Positions 26,298 through 34,345 of a stretch of 43,003 nt of DNA are shown here, one piece after another. Position 1 is the first letter of the stretch. Each line of letters opens with the position of its first letter. Both the position numbers and the translations under genes were made by a program. The notes beneath the pieces are model-generated. The model was not told the origin of the DNA. It worked only from the letters and a program-made list of their open reading frames with translations, and ran no database searches. The DNA comes from Acidobacteriota bacterium (GTDB lineage Bacteria > Acidobacteriota > Terriglobia > Acidiferrales > UBA7541): assembly GCA_003223245.1 (NCBI GenBank), contig QHYI01000122.1, positions 1-43,003 of the forward strand, written 5' to 3'.

Positions 26298-27626
26298 ATG
26301 CGTGTAAATCGGCGGGAATTGCTCTACGGCGCGGCCCTTGCGTGCATGGGTTCTGCTGTGCCCGGGTTGTCCGGCGCCCAAGGCGAGCACTCCGCCTTGC
26401 GCATTGATGCGGCGCGACTCCGGCGCCGCCTTGAAGATCTCAGTGTCTACGGACGGCCCGCCGGAGGAACATTCGCCGATGGCGTAAGCCGCGTGGCCTA
26501 TTCGGATGCCGATGTTGGCGGCCGAAACTACGCGATGAATGCGATGCGTGAGGCCGGGCTCAAGCCGCGCATTGATCCGGCGGGAAACATCTTTGGAGCA
26601 CGCGCCGGTCGGGACGCGTCTTTGCCGCGCATCCTTTTTGGGTCGCACATCGATTCCGTGCCGAACGGCGGAAACTTTGACGGCGATGTCGGCTCGATGT
26701 CGGCGATCGAGGTAATGCAGACTTTCGAGGAACATCATGTGACGGCGAAGCATCCGCTAGAGATGGTTATCTGGTCGAACGAAGAGAACCTGGTGGGCAG
26801 TGCGCTAGCCGCTGGCGGACTGGACGAGAGGGTGCTCTCGCGGGTTTTCAACGCTATTCGCGTAGAAGACGGCCTTCGCAGGATTGGAGGCGATCCAACT
26901 ACGCTGGCGGAGGCGCGCATACCTCCGCATTCCTTTTGCTGCTATCTGGAGTTGCACATTGAGCAGGGCGGAACGCTCGATAAAGCCAAAATTCCCATTG
27001 GGGTGGTGGAAGGCATTGTCGGCATCGATGAGTACGAGGCAGAAATCCACGGCTTCGCGAACCACGCGGGCACCACACCTATGTCAGAGCGGCGCAACGC
27101 TCTGCTTGGGGCGGCCAAGCTGATTCAAGCCGTGCAAGACGTAGTGACAGGGGAGCCGGGTCGCCAAGTTGGGACGGTAGGACAGCTACAAGTTTTTCCC
27201 AATGCTCACAATGTGGTGCCTGGTTTGGTGAAGCTATCGATCGAGCTGCGCGATCTCTCTGCGGAGAAGATCGCGCGCCTGGGCGAGGAGATTCAGCGGC
27301 GGGCTCAGGAAATTGCACGCGAGACGAAGACGGACGTCCGGATCAAGACAGTAGATCACGATCCGCCGGCAACGGCCGACCCCGAAATTCAGGCGAAAAT
27401 CGAACAGGCCGCAGCCAGCTTAGGGTTGCAAACGATGCGCCTCCCGAGCGGGGCCGGTCATGACGCCCAATGGGTGGCGCGATTGGTACCGATGGGAATG
27501 ATCTTTGTTCCCAGCATCGCAGGCATCAGTCATTCGCCGAAAGAGCTTACCTCGTGGCAGGATTGCGCTGGCGGGGCCAATGTGCTTTTGCAGACGGTTC
27601 TTTCGCTCGACCGCCGTCATGGTTGA
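26298..27626 (+). CDS. M20-family Zn-dependent amidohydrolase (allantoate / N-carbamoyl amino acid type), secreted
   Basis: A 442-residue hydrolase of the AllC/HyuC group, which cleaves N-carbamoyl or ureido groups. All five expected metal ligands are visible: His117 (GSHIDSV), Asp128 (NFDGD), Glu163 (NEEN), His220 (ELHIEQG) and His412 (GISHSPKE). The dimerisation domain is marked by FANHAGTTPMSERRNAL (about 253-270). The N terminus carries a twin-arginine motif (NRREL) before a hydrophobic stretch, so export by the Tat route, folded with metal, is likely; most characterised relatives are cytoplasmic. The sequence after NEE is unusual: NEENLVG where most family members have NEEGxRF. The ATG is preceded by a GAGGAG-like signal. 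It is paired with the MFS gene. Confidence 0.9.
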   Translation: MRVNRRELLYGAALACMGSAVPGLSGAQGEHSALRIDAARLRRRLEDLSVYGRPAGGTFADGVSRVAYSDADVGGRNYAMNAMREAGLKPRIDPAGNIFGARAGRDASLPRILFGSHIDSVPNGGNFDGDVGSMSAIEVMQTFEEHHVTAKHPLEMVIWSNEENLVGSALAAGGLDERVLSRVFNAIRVEDGLRRIGGDPTTLAEARIPPHSFCCYLELHIEQGGTLDKAKIPIGVVEGIVGIDEYEAEIHGFANHAGTTPMSERRNALLGAAKLIQAVQDVVTGEPGRQVGTVGQLQVFPNAHNVVPGLVKLSIELRDLSAEKIARLGEEIQRRAQEIARETKTDVRIKTVDHDPPATADPEIQAKIEQAAASLGLQTMRLPSGAGHDAQWVARLVPMGMIFVPSIAGISHSPKELTSWQDCAGGANVLLQTVLSLDRRHG

Positions 27627-27791
27627 GACTCGGAACATTCGGAGCCCATATGGCCTTCTGCCAAGCAATCGTCATCCCGACACTCCCATAGGGTGTTCGA
27701 GCGCAACGCCTTTATCCACATCCCGCAAAAGCCGACTGGTCCAAAAACCGACTGGCCGTTGCCGCGTCTAAGGGTTCGGGAGGATCCTCGA

Positions 27792-28325
27792 ATGATGAAG
27801 CGGCTACCGAGTTGTGTGCTTTTGCTGTTAGCGGCTCCCGTTTTTGGGCAGGACAAAAAACCAACAACGCTAGGAGAGGTTTTGCTGGCGGAACTGAGGT
27901 CTACGCACGGCGCCGAAGAATGGTTTGTGCCCGCGAATGTTGCGGTGAAGGGTTTGACCGCGGAGCAGGCAAGCTGGACCGACGGCAAAGGCAATCACTC
28001 GGTCGGCCAGTTGGCGTATCACCTGGTGTATTGGAATCGGCGGAATCTGGCAAACCTGAAAGGGGAAAAGCTTGAAAAATTCAGCGGCAACAATGATGAG
28101 ACGTTCGACAAGTTCGACGCCAAGAAATGGAATGAAACCGTCCGGCAACTCGATGAAGTTATGAACGAGCTGGAAAAATGGGTGGAAACCGCCGACGAAG
28201 CCAAGTTGAAAGAGTCCGCCCAGGTATTTACGCACATCAGCACGCATAACGCGTACCACATCGGACAAATCATTTACGTTCGCAAAGAGCAACGCTCCTG
28301 GGACCCCAACAACGGCGTCCGATAA
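27792..28325 (+). CDS. Secreted DinB/YfiT-like four-helix protein
   Basis: A 177-residue DinB-superfamily protein. The fold is recognisable from HSVGQLAYHLVYWNRR (about 73-89) and the late HNAYHIGQI (about 158-166), which supply the three histidines that usually hold one metal ion. The ATG at 27792 follows GGGAGG and opens a signal peptide (LPSCVLLLLAAPVFG), so this member acts outside the cytoplasm, while many DinB-like thiol transferases are cytoplasmic. Starting further upstream would hide the signal peptide. Family members use bacillithiol, mycothiol or glutathione, or are uncharacterised, so the reaction is not known. A short hairpin overlaps the stop codon. Confidence 0.85.
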   Translation: MMKRLPSCVLLLLAAPVFGQDKKPTTLGEVLLAELRSTHGAEEWFVPANVAVKGLTAEQASWTDGKGNHSVGQLAYHLVYWNRRNLANLKGEKLEKFSGNNDETFDKFDAKKWNETVRQLDEVMNELEKWVETADEAKLKESAQVFTHISTHNAYHIGQIIYVRKEQRSWDPNNGVR

Positions 28326-28339
28326 GCCACTTGGCTTTT
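28324..28339 (+). terminator. Weak terminator-like hairpin after the DinB-like gene
   Basis: AAGCC, loop ACTT, GGCTT followed by TT forms a five-pair stem that begins inside the stop codon. The stem is short and the T run is only four bases counting the stem end, so it may not work alone. Confidence 0.25.
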
Positions 28340-28364
28340 ACTGCAAGCCTTTCGCAAGCTGCTT

Positions 28365-28393
28365 TTGTCGGTTCGCCCTTCGCGGTATATAGT
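28365..28393 (+). promoter_or_regulatory. Candidate promoter of the TPR-GAF-GGDEF gene
   Basis: TTGTCG (4 of 6) at 28365-28370 is followed after 17 bases by TATAGT (5 of 6) at 28388-28393. The -10 box ends five bases before the first ATG, so the transcript would begin at or just after that ATG. This suggests a leaderless mRNA or a true start at the ATG at 28477. Confidence 0.4.
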
Positions 28394-28398
28394 GGAAA

Positions 28399-31074
28399 AT
28401 GACCGCGCGGACCTCTCTTGGCGCGTGGCCGGGGCAAATTCAACAACAGCAGGCGCCGCAGAGGCAGTTCAAGCGAATGGCCGGAGACGTCAACAAGCAT
28501 TTGGAACGCGCCAAGCGCTTCCTGGAGAAGAATCGTGTGGCGGACGCCATTCAAGCATATCTGGCGGTCCTCGACGAAGCGCCGCAGCATCAGGAAGCCA
28601 CGCAAGCGCTGGGCGATTTGCACGCCCGCATCGATCAAGCCGACCGCGCGGCGGTGTACTACGGCATGCTGTTTGATTTGCTCGTTGACCCGAAGGACGA
28701 AAGCAAGGCGCTAGCGATTTACAACCGGTTTCTTCGTTCCATCCCGGCGCAGCAAGCCCCCGAGCGCGTGGCGCGCTATGCCTTTCTGCTGCAGCGGCAG
28801 AATCGCGCGGATGAAGCGGTGGAACAATACAACAAGGCCGGAGAGCTTTTTGTCGCGGCGGGACGCGATGAGGACGCGCTGTTTTGTTGGGAGAGAATCG
28901 CACAACTGGAGCCCGACAACCTGGCGCGGCAGATCAAGCTGGCGGAAGGCGCTGAGCGTCTGGGGAAAAATTCGCTCGCGGCGCGCGCGTTCCTGCGCGC
29001 GGGGCAATTGGCGGGCACCAAGGGCTCCTCGTCAGATGCCATGAATTTTCTGGGCCGGGCGCAAAAGCTGGCGCCGCAAGAACGCAGCGTGGCCCTGCTG
29101 TACGCGCAGGCGAATCTGCAAAGCGGAAATGCCGTGCGCGCGGTGTCGATTTTGGAGCCGTTCGCGGCTACGGAGAATGACGCAGCGTTCCTCCTGACCC
29201 TTTCCGAGGCGCTGATGGGCGCGGGGCAATTGGAGCGCGCCAGCGAAGTCCTGCAGAAACTGCTGCGCGAAAAAAATGAAGGCTTGCCACAACTTTTTGA
29301 CTTGGCAGAACGTCACGCGGCCGCCGGGCAAGATCAGCGGGCCACGGCCATCCTCGAAATGCTGAAGAAGCGGATGTTCGCCGACAAGCGGCAAAACGAT
29401 TTCGCGACGATGACGGACGGCTTGGGCGCAAAATTTCCGCACTCACAGGGCATTCTGGAATTCTGGGCCGCCATCCACAACGAACTGAACCGCGAGTCGC
29501 AGTATTTCGAAGTGATGATCAAGTTGTTCGACGTGTACCTCACCTCTGGAAACGTCAAGAAGGCCGCGGAGTCGCTCGAACGCCTCGTGGATATTGATCC
29601 GTACGATTACCGGAACCAAGAGCGTCTGGAAACGTTAGGTGGACGCGTAGACGACGCCTATGTGAACCGCCTATCCAGCCGAATGATGAAAGCGGGCCAG
29701 GCCACCGGGGGACACGCTCCGAGGTCGGGAGCATCGCCGGCAGCTTCCGGGCCGCTTGCTCCTCCAGAAGCGGGACGGCAAATGCAGGCCCTGGAAGATT
29801 TGATCGTACAGACGGAAATCTTTTTGCAATATTCGCTGCAGAGCAAAGCCTTGGAGCGTTTGCAAAAGATTGCGGCGATGTTCCCGGGGGAAGAGGTGCG
29901 AAACGCGCGGCTGGCGAGCTTGTATCAAACGGCGAATTGGTGGCCGGCGGGCGCGCAGAAGCCGAAAGACGAGCCTCGGTCGAAGGGTGCGCCGACAGCG
30001 GGGCCGTTCGCTGGGGAACCGCAAGCAGGGACCATTACCGGCAAGACGGGCGTGTATTCCGCAGAGACGCTGCGCGATTTGTCGAAAATTTCGGAAATTA
30101 ATCAGAAAATTTTCCGCCAGCAGACGCCGCGGGCGATGCTCAATACGGCCGTGAATGAAGTGGGAACGTATTTGCACGCGACGCGCGCTCTGGCCGTGGT
30201 GGGCGCACCGGGGCGGCCGCCGGAAATGGCGGCGGAATTTTGCGGAACCGGCGTGAAAGCGGCGCCCGGCGCGCAAGTGGTGTTGCTGCTCGCGCAGATG
30301 GAGATGGCCAAACCGGACGAGCTTGGCGGGCTGGTGGTGCAAGCTTCGGAAGGCTCGATTTTGCGTGACCTGGGCGTGGAAACCTCGCTCGGCGTCATGA
30401 TTCTGGACAAAGAGACGCAAACACCTGCAGGCATGTTGATTGCCGCGCATGCCGATCGCCACAAGTGGAAGCCCAACGAAGTGTATTTCTTGCAGGCCAT
30501 CGGCGACCAGATGCTGATGAGCGTGAGCCACACGCGGCTGCGCTCGCTGGTGCGGCGCATGGGCGTGTCGGACGAGCGCTCGGGGTTGCTCGGCCGAAGC
30601 TCTTATGTGATTTGTTTGCTGACCGAAGCGGACCGCGCGAAGTCACAGGGCACCCCGTTGTCACTGGCAGTTCTGCAGATTGACCGCGGAAGCGAAATTT
30701 TGCGGCAACAGGGCGAGCCGCCGCTCGAGCGCTTCCTCGAACAATTGGCCCGCGCGCTGCAGCCCATCGTGCGGCAAAACGACGTAGCGGTGAAGTACAC
30801 GGCGTGGTCGCTGGCGTTCATTTTGCCAGACACGACTTTGCGGGGAGCGCAGAACCTGGCCGATAAATTGCGGCGTGCGGCCCTGGGCCTGCGACCGCCG
30901 TGGGATTCCACGCAAATCACGCTGAGCGCGGGAATCGTCGAGGCCGTGCCGAAGCCGGATTACGACAGCGAAGACATTGTGACGGACTTGATCAATCGGG
31001 CGGAATTCTCCATCGAAGAAGCGCGCAAAAAGGGCGGCGACAGCATCATCGCGCTGGAAATACCAAAACCGTAG
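28399..31074 (+). CDS. TPR-repeat, GAF and degenerate GGDEF protein
   Basis: An 891-residue protein with no membrane helix. The first half is helical and made of TPR-like units (for example HLERAKRFLEKNRVADAIQAYL and later ERAAEVLQKLL-type helices). A low-complexity link (about 435-450 and 515-540) leads to a GAF-like domain (about 555-710) and a GGDEF-like domain (about 735-890). The GGDEF signature itself is lost: the place where it should be reads KYTAWSLAFILPD, while the downstream segments (LADKLRRAAL, ITLSAGIVE) are kept. It should not make cyclic di-GMP. An old enzyme turned into a binding or protein-contact module is the likely reading. The first ATG is nearly leaderless (see the promoter entry); the ATG at 28477 is an alternative. 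Confidence 0.88.
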   Translation: MTARTSLGAWPGQIQQQQAPQRQFKRMAGDVNKHLERAKRFLEKNRVADAIQAYLAVLDEAPQHQEATQALGDLHARIDQADRAAVYYGMLFDLLVDPKDESKALAIYNRFLRSIPAQQAPERVARYAFLLQRQNRADEAVEQYNKAGELFVAAGRDEDALFCWERIAQLEPDNLARQIKLAEGAERLGKNSLAARAFLRAGQLAGTKGSSSDAMNFLGRAQKLAPQERSVALLYAQANLQSGNAVRAVSILEPFAATENDAAFLLTLSEALMGAGQLERASEVLQKLLREKNEGLPQLFDLAERHAAAGQDQRATAILEMLKKRMFADKRQNDFATMTDGLGAKFPHSQGILEFWAAIHNELNRESQYFEVMIKLFDVYLTSGNVKKAAESLERLVDIDPYDYRNQERLETLGGRVDDAYVNRLSSRMMKAGQATGGHAPRSGASPAASGPLAPPEAGRQMQALEDLIVQTEIFLQYSLQSKALERLQKIAAMFPGEEVRNARLASLYQTANWWPAGAQKPKDEPRSKGAPTAGPFAGEPQAGTITGKTGVYSAETLRDLSKISEINQKIFRQQTPRAMLNTAVNEVGTYLHATRALAVVGAPGRPPEMAAEFCGTGVKAAPGAQVVLLLAQMEMAKPDELGGLVVQASEGSILRDLGVETSLGVMILDKETQTPAGMLIAAHADRHKWKPNEVYFLQAIGDQMLMSVSHTRLRSLVRRMGVSDERSGLLGRSSYVICLLTEADRAKSQGTPLSLAVLQIDRGSEILRQQGEPPLERFLEQLARALQPIVRQNDVAVKYTAWSLAFILPDTTLRGAQNLADKLRRAALGLRPPWDSTQITLSAGIVEAVPKPDYDSEDIVTDLINRAEFSIEEARKKGGDSIIALEIPKP

Positions 31075-31126
31075 ACAGCCGAACGCCGCTGCTCATGTGA
31101 GCCGCTCGGCCGCTGTTTGCTAGCGC

Positions 31127-31163
31127 CAGCCTCCCATTCAGCCTCCCATTTCAGCCTCCCATG
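31127..31163. repeat. Three near-identical 12-bp direct repeats
   Basis: CAGCCTCCCATT occurs at 31127-31138 and 31139-31150, and CAGCCTCCCATG at 31152-31163. They lie in the 230-base gap before the toxin-antitoxin genes. There are no spacers, so this is not a CRISPR array. Confidence 0.7.
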
Positions 31164-31180
31164 TACGTCACGTGGACGTA
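31164..31180. promoter_or_regulatory. Inverted repeat upstream of the toxin-antitoxin genes
   Basis: TACGTC and GACGTA are perfect 6-bp inverted arms around ACGTG. It adjoins the 12-bp direct repeats. It is 125 bases before the antitoxin gene, so it is less likely to be its operator than the site at 31265-31286. Confidence 0.3.
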
Positions 31181-31264
31181 TTGCGCACGCGTTTACCCAT
31201 TGCAGGTTCGGCAAAGAGAGGTTCTTGCATGACGCGTTGGGTTCCTGCACTGGCCATGGTAGGG

Positions 31265-31286
31265 ATAGTCATGCTAAGATGACTAT
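31265..31286. promoter_or_regulatory. Probable autoregulatory operator of the toxin-antitoxin pair
   Basis: Two perfect 8-bp arms, ATAGTCAT at 31265-31272 and ATGACTAT at 31279-31286, are separated by six bases. The site ends 18 bases before the antitoxin ATG and includes a TAAGAT -10-like box (31275-31280). Phd/YefM antitoxins repress their own genes by binding such palindromes, from established knowledge of the family, so this is the natural operator. Confidence 0.6.
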
Positions 31287-31304
31287 GGACAGGAAGAGGG
31301 TACC

Positions 31305-31541
31305 ATGAAGCAAATGCGAGCAAGCGTGTTTAAGTCCCGTTGCTTGAAGGTGATGGACCGCGTGCAGGCAACCGGGGAGCCCGTGATTGTCACGAAACGC
31401 GGGAAACCTGTGGTGAAGGTGATTCCCGCGGGCCCGGAAAAGGATGACTTGTTTGGGTTCATGAAGGGTAAGTTTGAAATTGTCGGCGACATTATTTCTC
31501 CTGTTGTGCCTCTCGATGATTGGGAGGCCCTAAAAGAGTGA
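31305..31541 (+). CDS. Antitoxin of the Phd/YefM family
   Basis: A 78-residue antitoxin. The start KQMRASVFKSRCLKVMDRV and the strand PVIVTKRGKPVVKVIP are the DNA-binding Phd/YefM fold (about 1-45). The tail (DLFGFMKGKFEIVGDI) is the part that normally wraps the toxin. The gene is preceded by GGAAGAGGG and a palindromic operator, and its TGA stop overlaps the toxin GTG start as GTGA. It would neutralise the toxin and repress the operon together with it. Confidence 0.92.
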   Translation: MKQMRASVFKSRCLKVMDRVQATGEPVIVTKRGKPVVKVIPAGPEKDDLFGFMKGKFEIVGDIISPVVPLDDWEALKE

Positions 31542-31921
31542 TCTTGCTGGATACGCATATTCTCCTTTGGCTGGCCCAGGAGCCCGCCAAGCTCTCGGCG
31601 AAAGCGGTCAAGGCCATTCGCGAATCGAAAGACGGACTGGCCATTTCGGATATGACCGTTTGGGAGCTCGCATTATTGGCGACCAGGGGACGCCTGAAGC
31701 TCACCGGGACCGTGGAAGCTTTTGTGGAAGAAATCATTTCACGGGCGGCCATTCTGCCGATCACTGCAAGAGTTGCGGCAATCGCAAGCCAATTTCCATC
31801 GAGCTATCCAAAAGATCCTGCTGACAGGCTGATTGGTGCGACGGCAGTTTCTGAAAGCATGCAACTTGTGAGCGCGGATACACATATTCAGCAAAGCGGC
31901 GTTGTGCGAACGATTTGGTAA
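31538..31921 (+). CDS. vapC: PIN-domain toxin VapC
   Basis: A 127-residue PIN-domain ribonuclease. The acidic metal-binding residues are visible: Asp5 in LLDTHILLW, the Glu in VWELA, and the Asp in DPADRLIGAT, followed by VSADTHI. VapC toxins cut tRNA or rRNA. The GTG at 31538 overlaps the antitoxin stop, and GGGAGG lies about a dozen bases upstream, so coupling is likely. A TTG further upstream inside the antitoxin frame would add MGGPKR and is less likely. The pair is a Phd-type antitoxin with a VapC-type toxin, a common mix. Confidence 0.92.
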   Translation: MILLDTHILLWLAQEPAKLSAKAVKAIRESKDGLAISDMTVWELALLATRGRLKLTGTVEAFVEEIISRAAILPITARVAAIASQFPSSYPKDPADRLIGATAVSESMQLVSADTHIQQSGVVRTIW

Positions 31922-32030
31922 ACGGAACGAAGATGGGCCATCCAGAGAACTGAGCTGTATATGGGCCCGTTCCTGCGGTGAGCAGCGAAGCGGTAGAATT
32001 GGATTCTGGAATACCCAAAAGTGAGGAAGC

Positions 32031-33218
32031 ATGTTTCCAACCGACGTGGTGATCGTAGCCGGGGCGCGGACGCCGATGGTGCGCTACACGGGCGCGTTTT
32101 CCGATGTCAGCGCGATTGATTTGGCAGCGCACGCTTCAAAAGAAGCAATTCGCCGCTCGGGTGTGGCCACAGACGGGTTCGATCACGTGATTTTTGGCAA
32201 CGTGATGCAGACTAGTGCCGATGCGATCTATGGCGCGCGGCACGTAGGGCTGAAAGCTGGCTTGAAACTCGAAACACCGGCGGTGACGGTGAACCGGCTT
32301 TGCGGCTCCGGTATCGAGGCCATTGCGCAAGCAGCGCAGCGGCTGCTTCTCGGCGAAGCGGCCATGGTGCTGGCGGGCGGCATGGAAAACATGACGCAGG
32401 CGCCGTTTGTGATTCGCGGGTTGCGCAACGGTTTGAAGCTTGGCGGCGGCGCGCTGGAAGATTCGCTGATGGTCGGTCTGACCGACACCTATTGCGGGTT
32501 GCCAATGGCCCTGACGGCGGAAAAACTGGCCGAGCAGCACGGAATCACGAGAAAAGATGCCGACGCCTACGCGCTGCGCAGCCAGCAAGCAGCCGACGCT
32601 GCGTACAAAGCGTGCCGCATCAGGGAGGAACTTGTGCCGGTGGAAGTGAAGCAAGGGAAAAAGACGATTGTAGTGAGCGAAGACGATCATCGACGGCCGG
32701 ACACGACCATGGAAAGTTTGGAAAAACTGCCGCCATCGTTCAAGAAAGATGGGATTGTGACGGCAGGAAACGCCAGCGGGATCGTAGACGGCGCTGCGGC
32801 CGTGGTCGTGACGCGCGAAAAAACCGCAAAAGATCGGGGCTTGAAGCCCGTCGGACGTATCGTGTCGTGGGCCGTGGCTGGTGTGGATCCGAGCATCATG
32901 GGCATTGGCCCGGTGCCGTCTTCTCAAGAAGCGCTGAGACTCGCTGGACTGACGCTGGATCAAATGGATCGCGTGGAAGTGAACGAGGCGTTCGCGGCGC
33001 AATACCTGGCGGTCGAAAAGGTGCTCGGCCTGAAGCGCGACAAAACCAACGTGAATGGCGGAGCGATTGCTCTGGGACATCCGCTCGGAGCCAGCGGCAC
33101 GCGCCTCGTGATTACAATTCTGAACGAGCTGCGGCGAAATGCCTTGCGTTATGGACTGGCGACCGCCTGCATTGGCGGCGGGCAGGGCATTGCGATGATC
33201 GTGGAAGCCATGAAGTAA
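32031..33218 (+). CDS. Acetyl-CoA C-acetyltransferase (thiolase)
   Basis: A 395-residue thiolase that condenses two acetyl-CoA to acetoacetyl-CoA or runs the reverse. The catalytic residues are all present: Cys91 in NRLCGSG, His350 in GHPLGASGTR and Cys380 in CIGGGQG. Length and motif positions are those of the biosynthetic type. The ATG follows GAGGAAG with a short gap. The next genes are the dehydrogenase and the hydratase of the same chain, so this is the first step of acetyl-CoA to crotonyl-CoA, or its reverse in short fatty acid use. A PHB role (PhaA) is possible but no PHB synthase is in the window. Confidence 0.95.
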   Translation: MFPTDVVIVAGARTPMVRYTGAFSDVSAIDLAAHASKEAIRRSGVATDGFDHVIFGNVMQTSADAIYGARHVGLKAGLKLETPAVTVNRLCGSGIEAIAQAAQRLLLGEAAMVLAGGMENMTQAPFVIRGLRNGLKLGGGALEDSLMVGLTDTYCGLPMALTAEKLAEQHGITRKDADAYALRSQQAADAAYKACRIREELVPVEVKQGKKTIVVSEDDHRRPDTTMESLEKLPPSFKKDGIVTAGNASGIVDGAAAVVVTREKTAKDRGLKPVGRIVSWAVAGVDPSIMGIGPVPSSQEALRLAGLTLDQMDRVEVNEAFAAQYLAVEKVLGLKRDKTNVNGGAIALGHPLGASGTRLVITILNELRRNALRYGLATACIGGGQGIAMIVEAMK

Positions 33219-33315
33219 AGGAAGTGGACGAGGTAAAGGAAATAAGAGGACAGAACCAAAAGGCCCGCTTGCGCGTTTTGCATGCTGCTGATGGAATTGG
33301 TGCCCGTTCACACCG

Positions 33316-33325
33316 CACTGCAGTG
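33316..33325. promoter_or_regulatory. 10-bp palindrome upstream of the hydroxyacyl-CoA dehydrogenase
   Basis: CACTGCAGTG is a perfect palindrome about 60 bases before the hydroxyacyl-CoA dehydrogenase ATG. It could be an operator of this part of the cluster. It is short, so chance cannot be ruled out. Confidence 0.25.
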
Positions 33326-33349
33326 AATTTCTGATAAACTTTCGGTTCC

Positions 33350-33367
33350 CGGACGAGCGTTCGTCCG
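33350..33367. promoter_or_regulatory. 7-bp hairpin in the leader of the hydroxyacyl-CoA dehydrogenase
   Basis: CGGACGA, loop GCGT, TCGTCCG form a perfect stem, ending about 20 bases before the start codon. Its place could affect translation, or it could be a protein site. No T run follows. Confidence 0.3.
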
Positions 33368-33387
33368 CGGTCTCAGCGAGGAAAAGC

Positions 33388-34269
33388 ATGGCGATTCAAA
33401 ACCTGGGTGTCGTGGGGTGTGGCCTGATGGGCTCGGGCATCGCGCAAGTTTGCGCGGCCGCAGGATTCCCCACATTAGTACGCGAGGTCAGCGCTGAGCT
33501 CGTCGACCAGGGGCTTAGGGGCATCGAGAAGAACCTGAGCCGCTTGGTCGAGAAGGGAACGATCACGGAAGCGGCGAAAGGTGAAATTCGCGGGCGGCTT
33601 AAAGGAACGACTTCGCTGGAGGATTTGAAGAGCGCTGATTTAATTATCGAAGCGATCATCGAGCAATTGCCTGCCAAGCGGGAGCTGTTTGCAGCCCTCG
33701 ACAAGATCTGTCCATCCTCAACGATTTTTGCCAGCAACACTTCTTCGCTGACGATCACGGAAATTGCCACCGCCACGAAGCGCCCGCAACGCTTCGTGGG
33801 GCTGCATTTTTTCAATCCCGTGCCGGTGATGAAGCTGGTGGAAGTGGTACGCACGATCGCAACCGAGGATTCCGCCTACAAAGAAGTCGTAGCGTTTGGC
33901 ACCAAGCTGGGCAAAACCGCAGTGCGCGCGAAAGACAGCACGGGCTTCATCGTGAATCGCTTGCTCGTGCCTTATCTCCTGGATGCAATCCGCGCGCTCG
34001 AAGAGGGCGTGGGCTCGATCGAGGACATCGACAATTCCATGAAACTCGGCTGCGGGCATCCGATGGGGCCGCTGACGCTGCTGGATTTTGTGGGTCTGGA
34101 CACGACGTACTACATTTCGCAGATCATGTTCGATGAATTCAAGGAAAAGCGGTTTGCCGCGCCGCCGCTATTGAAACGCATGGTCCTGGCCGGATGGAAC
34201 GGACGAAAGTCGGGGCGCGGATTTTACGATTACGCGGATCCGCAAAAGCCCAAAGCAATGAAATTCTAG
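33388..34269 (+). CDS. hbd: 3-hydroxybutyryl-CoA dehydrogenase
   Basis: A 293-residue NAD(P)-dependent enzyme that interconverts acetoacetyl-CoA and 3-hydroxybutyryl-CoA. The nucleotide-binding glycine motif is GCGLMGSG (10-17), the catalytic His is in HFFNP (His140), and the C-terminal domain is marked by GFIVNRLLVPYLLDA and GCGHPMGPL. The length fits the single-function enzyme of this family. The ATG follows GAGGAAAAG. It sits between the thiolase and the enoyl-CoA hydratase, which supports the short-chain CoA role. Confidence 0.95.
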   Translation: MAIQNLGVVGCGLMGSGIAQVCAAAGFPTLVREVSAELVDQGLRGIEKNLSRLVEKGTITEAAKGEIRGRLKGTTSLEDLKSADLIIEAIIEQLPAKRELFAALDKICPSSTIFASNTSSLTITEIATATKRPQRFVGLHFFNPVPVMKLVEVVRTIATEDSAYKEVVAFGTKLGKTAVRAKDSTGFIVNRLLVPYLLDAIRALEEGVGSIEDIDNSMKLGCGHPMGPLTLLDFVGLDTTYYISQIMFDEFKEKRFAAPPLLKRMVLAGWNGRKSGRGFYDYADPQKPKAMKF

Positions 34270-34345
34270 CGGCAGGCAGGGAAAGAAAAAAGCAAAAGAT
34301 AACGCAGAGACGCGAAGTTCGCAGGGGAACGCAGAGCAGAAAAGC

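Noticed and set aside
31127-31163. Three 12-bp repeats considered as a CRISPR array
   Set aside because: The copies abut each other with no spacers, and no cas gene is present.
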